The notes under the pieces were generated by a model that saw nothing but the letters and a program-made list of their open reading frames with translations, was not told the DNA's origin and made no database searches. The position numbers and the translations under genes are program-made. From positions 1-64,000 of the IMG/VR virus record IMGVR_UViG_3300022751_000017: a DNA stretch of 64,000 nt, one strand, 5' to 3'. Every line of letters begins with the position of its first letter. Within the stretch, counting starts at the first letter, position 1. Below, piece by piece: positions 56,771 through 64,000 of the stretch. This stretch comes from a virus.

Positions 56771-59158
56771 ATGCCAGCACTACCAATTACAACATCACCT
56801 GATATTACATCGCTTAATTTCGGGATACTATACGATATCTCTGCCGGTACGCCGTCAATTACACTGACTAACTTATCCGTGGGTAATCCATCCGGATCTA
56901 CCCGGCTGAATAATTGTACCTGGTGGTATAAAATATACTCTCCTAATGGTGTAGCTATTCATGAGGGTTCTGAATCTACACCGGATGTTGATAATAATAC
57001 ATGGTCAACATTGACAATCCCTGCAGGTTCATGGCCAACGCCTTTCGGTATACCTCCATATGGGCAGGTTGAGTTCAGCTGCGCAGTGCCATATGTGGCT
57101 ACATTGTTTGTAAAGGACGGTGTAGGCAACATATACAGTACGGCACCCAAGTCAACACTTCTGTGCCGGCCAAATGGCAATACCGATAAGACAAAGGGGA
57201 ACTTTGGCGCAGCAGAAGTGGGAATGCAGACACAGTGTGCCCAGGCAAAAATATATTCTTCAGATACCACCAATTACACTTATCAGGGCATAATTGGTAG
57301 TTCACAGGCGAGTACCTGGACGCTTGCATATCCAATGGATGCGGATGGTAATCTGCCTGACCCTGTAGTAGTCCTTAATAAGCCTACGGTAATATTCCCT
57401 GTAGGATATAGCTCTGAAGGTTACCAGCTATATCTCAATACATTTTGTACATACAATACAGGCGACAATGGCGCCGTAAAAATACAGTACAAATTTAAGG
57501 AAGTGTTCTCTGTATTCTGTAATGTAGACCTGTGTGCTATACAGTGTGAAATAGACAAGCTATATGCACAGCTGTCACCTAAATGCGGTACTGTGACCAA
57601 TCCTGAATTGCAGGACAGGCTGTTCCGTATAGGTGTGCTAATGGATAAGTGCCTTACTGGCATAGCACAGCCTTTATGCGGCATAGACGTACCGGCAACC
57701 ATACAGGAGATAAAGCGCATAGGTTGCTTTGACTGTGATTGCATGTGCGGTACAGGAGGGGGGATCAATCCGGTAGGGAATACTACGGGCATAATCACTT
57801 TCGACACAGAAACGGTAGGTGATATCACCGCAGTTATAACCAATGTAGGTGACAACTATCTCTTGCATCTGGAAGTGCCGAATAGTGGAGGTGTTCCTAA
57901 TCTGCAGCAGGTAAGCCAGGTAGGTAATGTGACCAACAGGCCTTTATATAGCGGAGTGCAGGCATCATATTATTCAAGTATTGCCTCAAGAAATGTAAAT
58001 GTCGCCAATGGTGCGGACATCCTTATTGCACTTGATAGCTCTACAGGTACCAATTACCTGCGTATAAAGGGTGCTACATCTGGTATTGTTCAGCTTACAG
58101 CTGCAGATGTTACTACCCCATATACTATGAAGCTGCCAGCGGCGCAAGGTACCGGGTATTTGAAGAACCCGGGAGATGGGTTGCTTGTGTGGGATGCAAG
58201 TGGCGGCGGCGGATCTCAGAACCTGCAGCAGGTTACTACTGTAGGCAATGAAACTACCAACCCTATAAACCTTAAGGGTGCAGGAACAAAGCTTATGCAG
58301 CTAACATCAGGCGGGTTTGCTGTATACCAATCTACCGGTGACCTGTGGGCTGGGCTTGATACATCTCTGGGGATAGCAAGATTTATCTTGAGGGGAGGCG
58401 CCGCAGGTACAGGAACTGTTAATATGCAAGCGCCGAGCGCAATATCCGCTTCGTATGACTGGATATTCCCGGCTGCGCAGGGAGGCGCTAATACGTTGCC
58501 GCTGAATGATGGTACGGGCCAGCTGTCATGGTGGCTCGCAAATTTACAGAATGTAACAAATAATGGGTCAATAACAACAAATACGATCACAGTAGGTGCC
58601 TCTGCAGGTTCTAATGCAAAGCTATCTGCGACTGATGTGACAGTGTATAATGCTTCTGTCGTTGTTGCTAGATTGTTAGGGGTAGGAGGTATTGGTATTT
58701 TGACATTAAGAGAATTCACTGGGTTCATTGTCAACTTGAGGGCAGACCCCGGCGGGATGACTTCTAATTTGGATTTTTTCTTCCCGAGATTTAAATCTGG
58801 CACATTGGCATTGAGTGGTGCCGGAACTGCTGTGACCTTTGCGTTGAATGTCGGTGCCGGCACTGGTGCCACTGTAGTAGATAATTTATCAAATGATAAC
58901 GGTGGATCTTTCACAATTACAACAGGTACAAGTCCTGCAGTAGGGAGGGTCATTTTAGTATCATACTCTATGACATATCCTACAACACCGTATAGGCATG
59001 TTGTGATATGCCCTGGTAATGCTGCTACGGCAGCGTTAAGTGGCGCGCAGAATGTATATGCGAATGAAGGCTCTTTGAATAGTTTTGAAATTATATCCGG
59101 TGCCACCCCATTGGCTGCAAGTACAGTATATCGCTGGAATTATGTAGTTAGTAACTAA
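56771..59158 (+). CDS. Large fibre/spike-like structural protein
   Basis: 795 residues. The first 330 residues hold a beta domain and a cysteine-rich module (CNVDLCAIQCEIDKLY, CFDCDCMCGTGGG). The rest has repeated NLQQVTxVGNxTxxP units (LQQVSQVGNVTNRP, LQQVTTVGNETTNP, LQNVTNNGSITTN), a pattern typical of tail-fibre shafts in Bacteroidetes phages, and a C-terminal beta domain. It probably forms an appendage. Confidence 0.65.
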   Translation: MPALPITTSPDITSLNFGILYDISAGTPSITLTNLSVGNPSGSTRLNNCTWWYKIYSPNGVAIHEGSESTPDVDNNTWSTLTIPAGSWPTPFGIPPYGQVEFSCAVPYVATLFVKDGVGNIYSTAPKSTLLCRPNGNTDKTKGNFGAAEVGMQTQCAQAKIYSSDTTNYTYQGIIGSSQASTWTLAYPMDADGNLPDPVVVLNKPTVIFPVGYSSEGYQLYLNTFCTYNTGDNGAVKIQYKFKEVFSVFCNVDLCAIQCEIDKLYAQLSPKCGTVTNPELQDRLFRIGVLMDKCLTGIAQPLCGIDVPATIQEIKRIGCFDCDCMCGTGGGINPVGNTTGIITFDTETVGDITAVITNVGDNYLLHLEVPNSGGVPNLQQVSQVGNVTNRPLYSGVQASYYSSIASRNVNVANGADILIALDSSTGTNYLRIKGATSGIVQLTAADVTTPYTMKLPAAQGTGYLKNPGDGLLVWDASGGGGSQNLQQVTTVGNETTNPINLKGAGTKLMQLTSGGFAVYQSTGDLWAGLDTSLGIARFILRGGAAGTGTVNMQAPSAISASYDWIFPAAQGGANTLPLNDGTGQLSWWLANLQNVTNNGSITTNTITVGASAGSNAKLSATDVTVYNASVVVARLLGVGGIGILTLREFTGFIVNLRADPGGMTSNLDFFFPRFKSGTLALSGAGTAVTFALNVGAGTGATVVDNLSNDNGGSFTITTGTSPAVGRVILVSYSMTYPTTPYRHVVICPGNAATAALSGAQNVYANEGSLNSFEIISGATPLAASTVYRWNYVVSN

Positions 59159-59166
59159 TCAAAAAC

Positions 59167-59949
59167 ATGACACCAATCAACATATTCACTATCTGGCAGG
59201 CATTAATGTCTGAGGTAAATGTACAGCAGGGCGGCCAGATACGCCCTGTGCAGGATTTCCAGAACTGGTATAATGCCGTATCACTGGAACTGTTCCGTGA
59301 GAAGGTAGCAAAGGCAGAAATCAATCAGATGACTGATGATGACCTGTCTCCGTTCCTGCTCTCAATGAATATATCGGTAGGCCAGGTATCTGGGCAGAGA
59401 TACGGGCTTGTCCCATATCCCGCCAATTATGAGGGATTCTCTAACATGCGCGTGCTCAGGCCTAAGGGTGCTACAGCATGCGCGTGTGATGGCTCATTGC
59501 CTATTATGGACAAAGGGAAATGCGTACAGGTAGTAGATCCAGATTATGCAGAGATGGCAGCGCGATTCGCCGGTACTAACCTTGCCGAGTTCACAATGAA
59601 TAAGGTGGATAATCAGGCGTGGGGTAATTGCCTTCAGCATGACACTAAGGGGCCGACTTTTGACAGCCCAAAGCTTACGCAATACTCTTCTGGGTTCCAG
59701 GTGGCGCCGGCAGGAATTTCCATCGTGGTACTGGATTATTACAGGCTACCCCGCAGTGCTGTATTTGCATATACGGTATCCAATGATGATATTGTTATTT
59801 ATGACAGCAATAATAGCGTGCAGCTAGAATGGAGCTCTACGCTGGAGAATGAATTCCTTACGCGCCTGAAGAAAAAGTATGCATTGCATGTTCACGACAG
59901 CGAAACATACCAGATGGCTGTTAATGATAAAAAAGAACTGGTACCTTAA
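59167..59949 (+). CDS. Head-tail connector or tail protein
   Basis: 260 residues. The N-terminal VNVQQGGQIRPVQDFQNWYN block is in the style of connector or tail proteins in large Bacteroidetes podoviruses; I cannot name the exact role. A two-cysteine turn (ACACDGS) lies at about residue 105. Confidence 0.5.
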   Translation: MTPINIFTIWQALMSEVNVQQGGQIRPVQDFQNWYNAVSLELFREKVAKAEINQMTDDDLSPFLLSMNISVGQVSGQRYGLVPYPANYEGFSNMRVLRPKGATACACDGSLPIMDKGKCVQVVDPDYAEMAARFAGTNLAEFTMNKVDNQAWGNCLQHDTKGPTFDSPKLTQYSSGFQVAPAGISIVVLDYYRLPRSAVFAYTVSNDDIVIYDSNNSVQLEWSSTLENEFLTRLKKKYALHVHDSETYQMAVNDKKELVP

Positions 59950-59975
59950 ATTAATTGTATTAATTTTATACCCAC

Positions 59976-60650
59976 ATGGCAACATCATTAAAGCAAGCGG
60001 CGGCAAGGGCAATGGACCTGTACTATCAGGACTATGCTCCGCGTGACTCATTTTTTGATGTTCCTGATTTTAAGTTTCATTTCGCCTCGGTATACAGTGA
60101 TCTGTTCGATGCCGATTTCCAGATGTTCAGAAAGATGACAAGGCAGGAAACGGGATTTAGTAATGTAGAGATAACTGCGCAGTGGCTTGTAAAGGAGAAA
60201 GTGAAAGTAGAGATTTCAGAACATGAGCCGGTGTATTATGCAACTCCTTCAAGCTGTGTATTTGGGTTCGGGTATGATGCCTTCTCTTATTCTCTGGATT
60301 CTGTCAGGCCAGCGAGCCCATGTGGCTGCCGGCTGCAGAAGATATCGAGAGATGAGGTGCCATACTTGGATATTGCCCCTACTACCTCTCTTTGCTATTA
60401 TTGGCTAGAGGCTAATAATAAAATATCGTTTCTTAATGATGTCAAGGAGGTCTTCATATCGTACATCCCATCTGTAGATGCGAATAATGATGATTGTGTG
60501 ATCAGTGACCTGATAGTTAGCAAGGCTATACGGGCGACTCTTGATATCATGTTTAAATCAAAAAATGGCAATGTTATAGACGTTGTCAATGACGGTAATT
60601 CAAATCCTACAGCACAGAACCAGCAAAACCCAGCACTAAATAAACCATAG
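59976..60650 (+). CDS. Structural protein, connector-like
   Basis: 224 residues, alpha/beta. It ends with a disordered NPTAQNQQNPALNKP tail. Adjacent to other connector-type genes. Not recognised further. Confidence 0.5.
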   Translation: MATSLKQAAARAMDLYYQDYAPRDSFFDVPDFKFHFASVYSDLFDADFQMFRKMTRQETGFSNVEITAQWLVKEKVKVEISEHEPVYYATPSSCVFGFGYDAFSYSLDSVRPASPCGCRLQKISRDEVPYLDIAPTTSLCYYWLEANNKISFLNDVKEVFISYIPSVDANNDDCVISDLIVSKAIRATLDIMFKSKNGNVIDVVNDGNSNPTAQNQQNPALNKP

Positions 60651-60652
60651 CC

Positions 60653-60919
60653 ATGAGCAACGAAAACATAAAACTGAACTACTTTCAAGCCAGGTCAAAT
60701 ATATTTGCCGGTACCATGATGCGCAGGGAATCCTGGGCGGAGTGTCGTAAGGTACGTAAATGGGAACAGTCAGATGCAGAGTATGTGGGGTACTTCCCGG
60801 ATATGATCGTTGAAGACTGTCCAAAAAAATGTGATTGCCAGATTGGTCCATTCATTCCCACAAGTGAGGATGAGAATGGTATCGACTGGATTATTGTTGA
60901 AGCAGACCAAAAAATATAA
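60653..60919 (+). CDS. Small structural-region protein with CxC motif
   Basis: 88 residues. The WAECRKVRKWEQSDAEYVGYF block is followed by CPKKCDCQ. It overlaps nothing and lies 2 bp after the previous gene. Not recognised; a small MW1-like head-tail component is possible. Confidence 0.45.
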   Translation: MSNENIKLNYFQARSNIFAGTMMRRESWAECRKVRKWEQSDAEYVGYFPDMIVEDCPKKCDCQIGPFIPTSEDENGIDWIIVEADQKI

Positions 60920-60924
60920 TCATC

Positions 60925-61239
60925 ATGGGCAGAGAACTACCGCAAGAGAAAGTACAACGCATTATTAACCAGAATTCAAGCGGCCTGGAAGAAGAGAATA
61001 AGACTTTGCGTGATCAGATACGCTCTATAGAGGAGTCTAATGACACAATAAAAGGACTGTCGGATATCTGTGAAGGGCTCAATGCTAAGATTAGCCTGCT
61101 TGAGTCGGACATTGCAGAAAAAGATGCGCTCATAGAGAAGCTGAACCAAGCCAATTTTGAACTCATTGAAACTGCCAAGAAATCACCAGCAGAAGACAGT
61201 GCAGAATCAAAGAAGACCGCCACGAAAAATAAAAAATAA
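60925..61239 (+). CDS. Coiled-coil protein
   Basis: 104 residues, almost one continuous coiled coil (EENKTLRDQIRSIEESND, LNAKISLLESDIAEKDALI) with a lysine-rich tail. Such proteins act as chaperones or tape-like linkers in tail assembly, but nothing specific can be said. Confidence 0.5.
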   Translation: MGRELPQEKVQRIINQNSSGLEEENKTLRDQIRSIEESNDTIKGLSDICEGLNAKISLLESDIAEKDALIEKLNQANFELIETAKKSPAEDSAESKKTATKNKK

Positions 61240-61245
61240 ATTCAG

Positions 61246-62334
61246 ATGCCTACCCAGTACGGAAAACAGGTAAAGACCATAAGCGATTTTGTACGCACCT
61301 TCAGCCTTAAGCAAGGTAACACGAAGGCTGCGTACTTTGTGCGTAACCTGGAGTTTGCCGCATGGGCTTGGAAAGAAATGTTCAGGAAGAGCATCTGGGA
61401 GATAAAAACAGTAGTGCTTACCTTGGATAAAGATCATAATATCCGTATCCCGGATGATTGTGAGCGAATGGTAAATGTCAGTGTGGTAGACCGATTTGGC
61501 AAGCTGCAGCCGCTGTCGTACAACCCCAATATGAGCACTGTGGAAGTGATGTGTGAAACTAATTCTTGCGCATGTACTCATTGTCATGGGAAGGATACCT
61601 TATGTGCGGCGGTGGAGAACATCTCAGTTGTATTTGAGGATATAATCATAGATGGGGAGACTTACCAGAAGGTCACTTATATAAAGGCAGATGGCTGCGG
61701 GAATATTATTAAAGAAGAGCACGTACCTGTAACAGAGGCGATATCCGAGAAAGTTGTTACAACAATTGTGACTACTTCTTTGTGTAAGGTAGAGGTAAGT
61801 GATAAGGGGTGTATATTGCCAACTGCCCCAAATATTAATATGTTGCAGACCTATTGCGGCTATAATGGGTCCATGCTGAATAATGGATACCGTGGTAATG
61901 GGTTGGGTTATAACGCTTACCGCAGTTTAATACCGGTGCCATATAATTATTATGGACACTGGAACTGGAATGCTGCATGCCAGGATATTATCCATATATT
62001 CCGTAGCGCTGCAAATAACTGTACTTATATCAACCAGCAGGATACATGCACTGTAAACTGCGCCCAGGAACAGAATGACATTCATAAAGTTATTTTATCG
62101 TACCAGACCATAGGAGCAGAACCTGGCGTTGAAATATTAATACCGGAATATGCAGAGATGGCCATCAGTATAGGTATATTATACCAGCAGGCATTATTCA
62201 ACCCTAAGGACATGGATAGGAATAATGCAATGCTCTACAAATTCAGGGCCGCAAAGAAAGACGTTGACCGGCATCTCAACCCTATCCGCATGGATGACAT
62301 CATTAAAATTCAAACACAGCCACATTTGTGGTAA
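61246..62334 (+). CDS. Tail tube / connector-type protein
   Basis: 362 residues. N-terminal helices (FVRTFSLKQGNTKAAYF, LEFAAWAWKEMFRKS) and a C-terminal helical domain (IPEYAEMAISIGILYQQ, YKFRAAKKDVDRHL) are separated by a cysteine-rich insert (CACTHCHGKDTLC). The end-to-end layout recalls tail tubular or ring proteins of podoviruses. Exact role unproven. Confidence 0.5.
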   Translation: MPTQYGKQVKTISDFVRTFSLKQGNTKAAYFVRNLEFAAWAWKEMFRKSIWEIKTVVLTLDKDHNIRIPDDCERMVNVSVVDRFGKLQPLSYNPNMSTVEVMCETNSCACTHCHGKDTLCAAVENISVVFEDIIIDGETYQKVTYIKADGCGNIIKEEHVPVTEAISEKVVTTIVTTSLCKVEVSDKGCILPTAPNINMLQTYCGYNGSMLNNGYRGNGLGYNAYRSLIPVPYNYYGHWNWNAACQDIIHIFRSAANNCTYINQQDTCTVNCAQEQNDIHKVILSYQTIGAEPGVEILIPEYAEMAISIGILYQQALFNPKDMDRNNAMLYKFRAAKKDVDRHLNPIRMDDIIKIQTQPHLW

Positions 62335-62346
62335 AAACAGGAGCGC

Positions 62347-62619
62347 ATGTATTTCATAGAAGTAAAGACCACAGGCCATATAGACAGGCCAGAGATAGTT
62401 CATCGCGAGCATATAGAGAAACTGAATAACTACCTGCAGACTGGTGTTTCTATTGAGTTCGGGCGGTATGAGAAACTGGCAGAAGACCGGCGCGGCAATA
62501 CAAGCATCATAAGAAATGTATGTAGCCATAGCACTACTAACTATCAATACAATTTTGTACTTACCCTGATAACTACTTTGTGTTGCGAAGGCGAGCATCC
62601 AGATAAATTTTTGCCATAA
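62347..62619 (+). CDS. Small hypothetical protein
   Basis: 90 residues (MYFIEVKTTGHIDRPE...), alpha/beta with a terminal CCEGEHPD. Not recognised. Confidence 0.45.
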   Translation: MYFIEVKTTGHIDRPEIVHREHIEKLNNYLQTGVSIEFGRYEKLAEDRRGNTSIIRNVCSHSTTNYQYNFVLTLITTLCCEGEHPDKFLP

Positions 62620-62630
62620 AATATAATATC

Positions 62631-63377
62631 ATGCTACCATTAGGACTTATAGGCGGAGGATTGCTTGGCGCAGGGGAAATTGCATACGGGCTCATCAACC
62701 AGTCAAAGGCAAGAAAGGCCGCGGCAGCAAACATCCGGCCGAAATACGAAATACCTGACGAAGAGCGCCAGGCTGAAAATCTTGCTCAGGCGGAGAGTAT
62801 GGCGGGGCAGGGCATGTCGGCAGCATCGCGTCAGCAGCTGTATCAGAACACCGCCAACATGCAGGGGCAGTCAATAGATGCTATACTCCGCGCCGGTGGC
62901 GACCCGAATGCTATAAGCAACCTGGCTAATAACACGCAGAACCAGCTCAACCAGAGTTCTATCTATGACAACCAAGCTAGGTTGCAAAATCTGGGTAACC
63001 TGCAGGCCTTACGTTCGCAGATATCATCAAGGAGGTCTGCAAGTAAAGATAAGGCATGGCAGCTCAATCACTACCAGCCATGGGCGGACCGTGCACAAGC
63101 TATTGCCCAGCAATCGCAGGGTGCGCAGAATATGATCAACTCGGGCGTGAACCAGTTGGGTATGGGCTTGGTAAGCGGCCTCGGCAGCCTGTCAAAGCCT
63201 GCTGGAATACCATCGCAACCGCAGGGCATGCCGCCATCACCATGGCAGATGCCTATGCAGCCACAGGCGGACTATTCTCAGGGCAATAATTTTTACCCAA
63301 CACAGCCATTTGGTATGATGGCTGACAACAATACAGAACAGGGCGGCCCTTCATGGAATGGCTGGTCATTTCAATAA
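62631..63377 (+). CDS. Internal virion / DNA-ejection-type protein
   Basis: 248 residues. A glycine-rich hydrophobic N-terminus (LIGGGLLGAGEIAYGL) is followed by glutamine- and alanine-rich helices (AAASRQQLYQNTANMQ-like) and a proline/glutamine-rich tail. Ejection proteins of podoviruses share this composition: they are stored in the capsid and inserted into the envelope. Inference from composition and position. Confidence 0.5.
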   Translation: MLPLGLIGGGLLGAGEIAYGLINQSKARKAAAANIRPKYEIPDEERQAENLAQAESMAGQGMSAASRQQLYQNTANMQGQSIDAILRAGGDPNAISNLANNTQNQLNQSSIYDNQARLQNLGNLQALRSQISSRRSASKDKAWQLNHYQPWADRAQAIAQQSQGAQNMINSGVNQLGMGLVSGLGSLSKPAGIPSQPQGMPPSPWQMPMQPQADYSQGNNFYPTQPFGMMADNNTEQGGPSWNGWSFQ

Positions 63378-63383
63378 ATAAAC

Positions 63384-64000
63384 ATGGCTGACGCACCTTT
63401 TATCACAGGCTCTGACCTGACATCAAACCCCGGCAATGCAGCATTAGGATATAGTTCCGGAATAGCATATAATGCGAACCCGGAGATACAGAATCCTTTT
63501 GCCGGCATCCAGAGCTCGCTTAGTAGCCTTCAGAACGAAGAGGTGTATCGTAGGCAACTTGCTGCGCAGCAGGCCCAGAAAGAAAAAGACGAACTTGCTG
63601 CTCATCTTGCAGAGACCGGTCAGAGCGTGTTCAACATGAAAGGTGAGAATGGACAGAATATGTCCTTCAGTCCACTACAGGAAGACTATGATATAATGAG
63701 GGGTGGCGCAGATGAAATACGCAAGAGTACAATGGGCAACCCTACCGGTTGGAAATTTGACCTGGACCGTATTGCCAAGGAGCAGCGCCAGCAGCAGCTG
63801 GTGAGGCATGCAGGCGTAAGGGCGGTTGAGGTTGCAAAACTCCAACAGGCCGCCGCAGCCACTAACGACCCGCAGGAGCGCGCGGATATCCTGAATCACA
63901 TATCAAAAATAAAATCGCAAAAAGTAGATGACTTCATCTCTCCTGATCCCTATATGCCTAAGGCTAAGTATGATGTAAATAAATTCATACAGGAAGATGT
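63384..64000 (+). CDS. Partial large structural protein (open at the right edge)
   Basis: At least 205 residues from ATG 63384 (MADAPFITGSDLTSNPGN...), with no stop before 64000. Glutamine/alanine-rich helices (YRRQLAAQQAQKEKDELAAH) and DISPDPY-like segments suggest an internal virion or lysozyme-bearing ejection protein of the kind that follows the previous gene in podoviruses. The 3' end is outside the window. Confidence 0.65.
   Translation, partial: MADAPFITGSDLTSNPGNAALGYSSGIAYNANPEIQNPFAGIQSSLSSLQNEEVYRRQLAAQQAQKEKDELAAHLAETGQSVFNMKGENGQNMSFSPLQEDYDIMRGGADEIRKSTMGNPTGWKFDLDRIAKEQRQQQLVRHAGVRAVEVAKLQQAAAATNDPQERADILNHISKIKSQKVDDFISPDPYMPKAKYDVNKFIQED

Noticed and set aside
42526-59106. 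Long minus-strand frames over the fibre and spike genes (for example 58216-59106)
   Set aside because: They are antisense to repetitive, threonine- and glycine-rich fibre genes, lack start context and give valine/proline-rich nonsense products.

Overview
The window looks like about two thirds of a tailed (probably podovirus-like) bacteriophage genome that infects a Bacteroidetes host. The evidence is phage-type gene content (replicative helicase, portal, scaffold and major capsid candidates, lysis cassette, many small hypothetical genes in tight overlapping operons), promoters of the Bacteroidetes form TTTG-N19-TAnnTTTG instead of -35/-10 boxes, Bacteroidetes-style signal peptides, and a moderately AT-rich sequence read with the standard code. 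The genome continues past the right edge: the last gene is open, and no terminase or DNA polymerase is seen.

Layout. (1) 57-15435, minus strand: an early/middle region of about 33 small genes ending in a replication block (initiator-like protein, DnaB-type helicase, HNH nuclease). It also carries an orphan C5 cytosine methyltransferase, a metallopeptidase-like protein and a broken Tad2/DUF2829 anti-Thoeris-like gene. A terminator (7202-7232) and a perfect promoter (7151-7181) split it in two. (2) A divergent promoter pair at 15455-15549 starts the leftward region and a rightward early region (15558-22634). That region holds a small regulator candidate, a DEDD exonuclease, a possible ssDNA-binding protein, a winged-helix protein, an SPFH-type lipoprotein and a ParB-like protein. 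(3) 22700-30905 is an accessory island bounded by a perfect 26-bp inverted repeat. It has mixed gene orientation, an IS982-type transposase, several broken genes, an outer-membrane protein with membrane-protein neighbours, and two related RNA-like units with a predicted pseudoknot just upstream of the outer-membrane gene. (4) 30934-51248 holds a giant tail/stabilisation protein, tRNA-Phe(GAA), a leftward chaperonin pair (GroEL plus an unusual 561-residue multi-domain GroES), then rightward tail-fibre-like proteins with Sec signals, a holin/u-spanin/GH104 endolysin cassette and the portal candidate. (5) 51279-51879 is a small leftward HNH and DNA-binding pair. (6) 51978-64000 is the scaffold, capsid and tail/ejection protein operon.

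Regulation. A 17-bp dyad (ACCTGCA-N3-TGCAGGT) occurs exactly three times, in the three intergenic regions that control the chaperonins, the fibre operon and the capsid operon. Before the two rightward late operons it lies exactly 40 bp upstream of a TAnnTTTG box. At the two leftward operons it abuts the promoter at the expected start point. This suggests one regulator that switches early leftward to late rightward transcription; the small DNA-binding protein at 51577-51879 is a candidate.

Several small genes are broken by single-base indels in homopolymers or by in-frame TGA codons. Real decay and uncorrected sequencing error are both possible.
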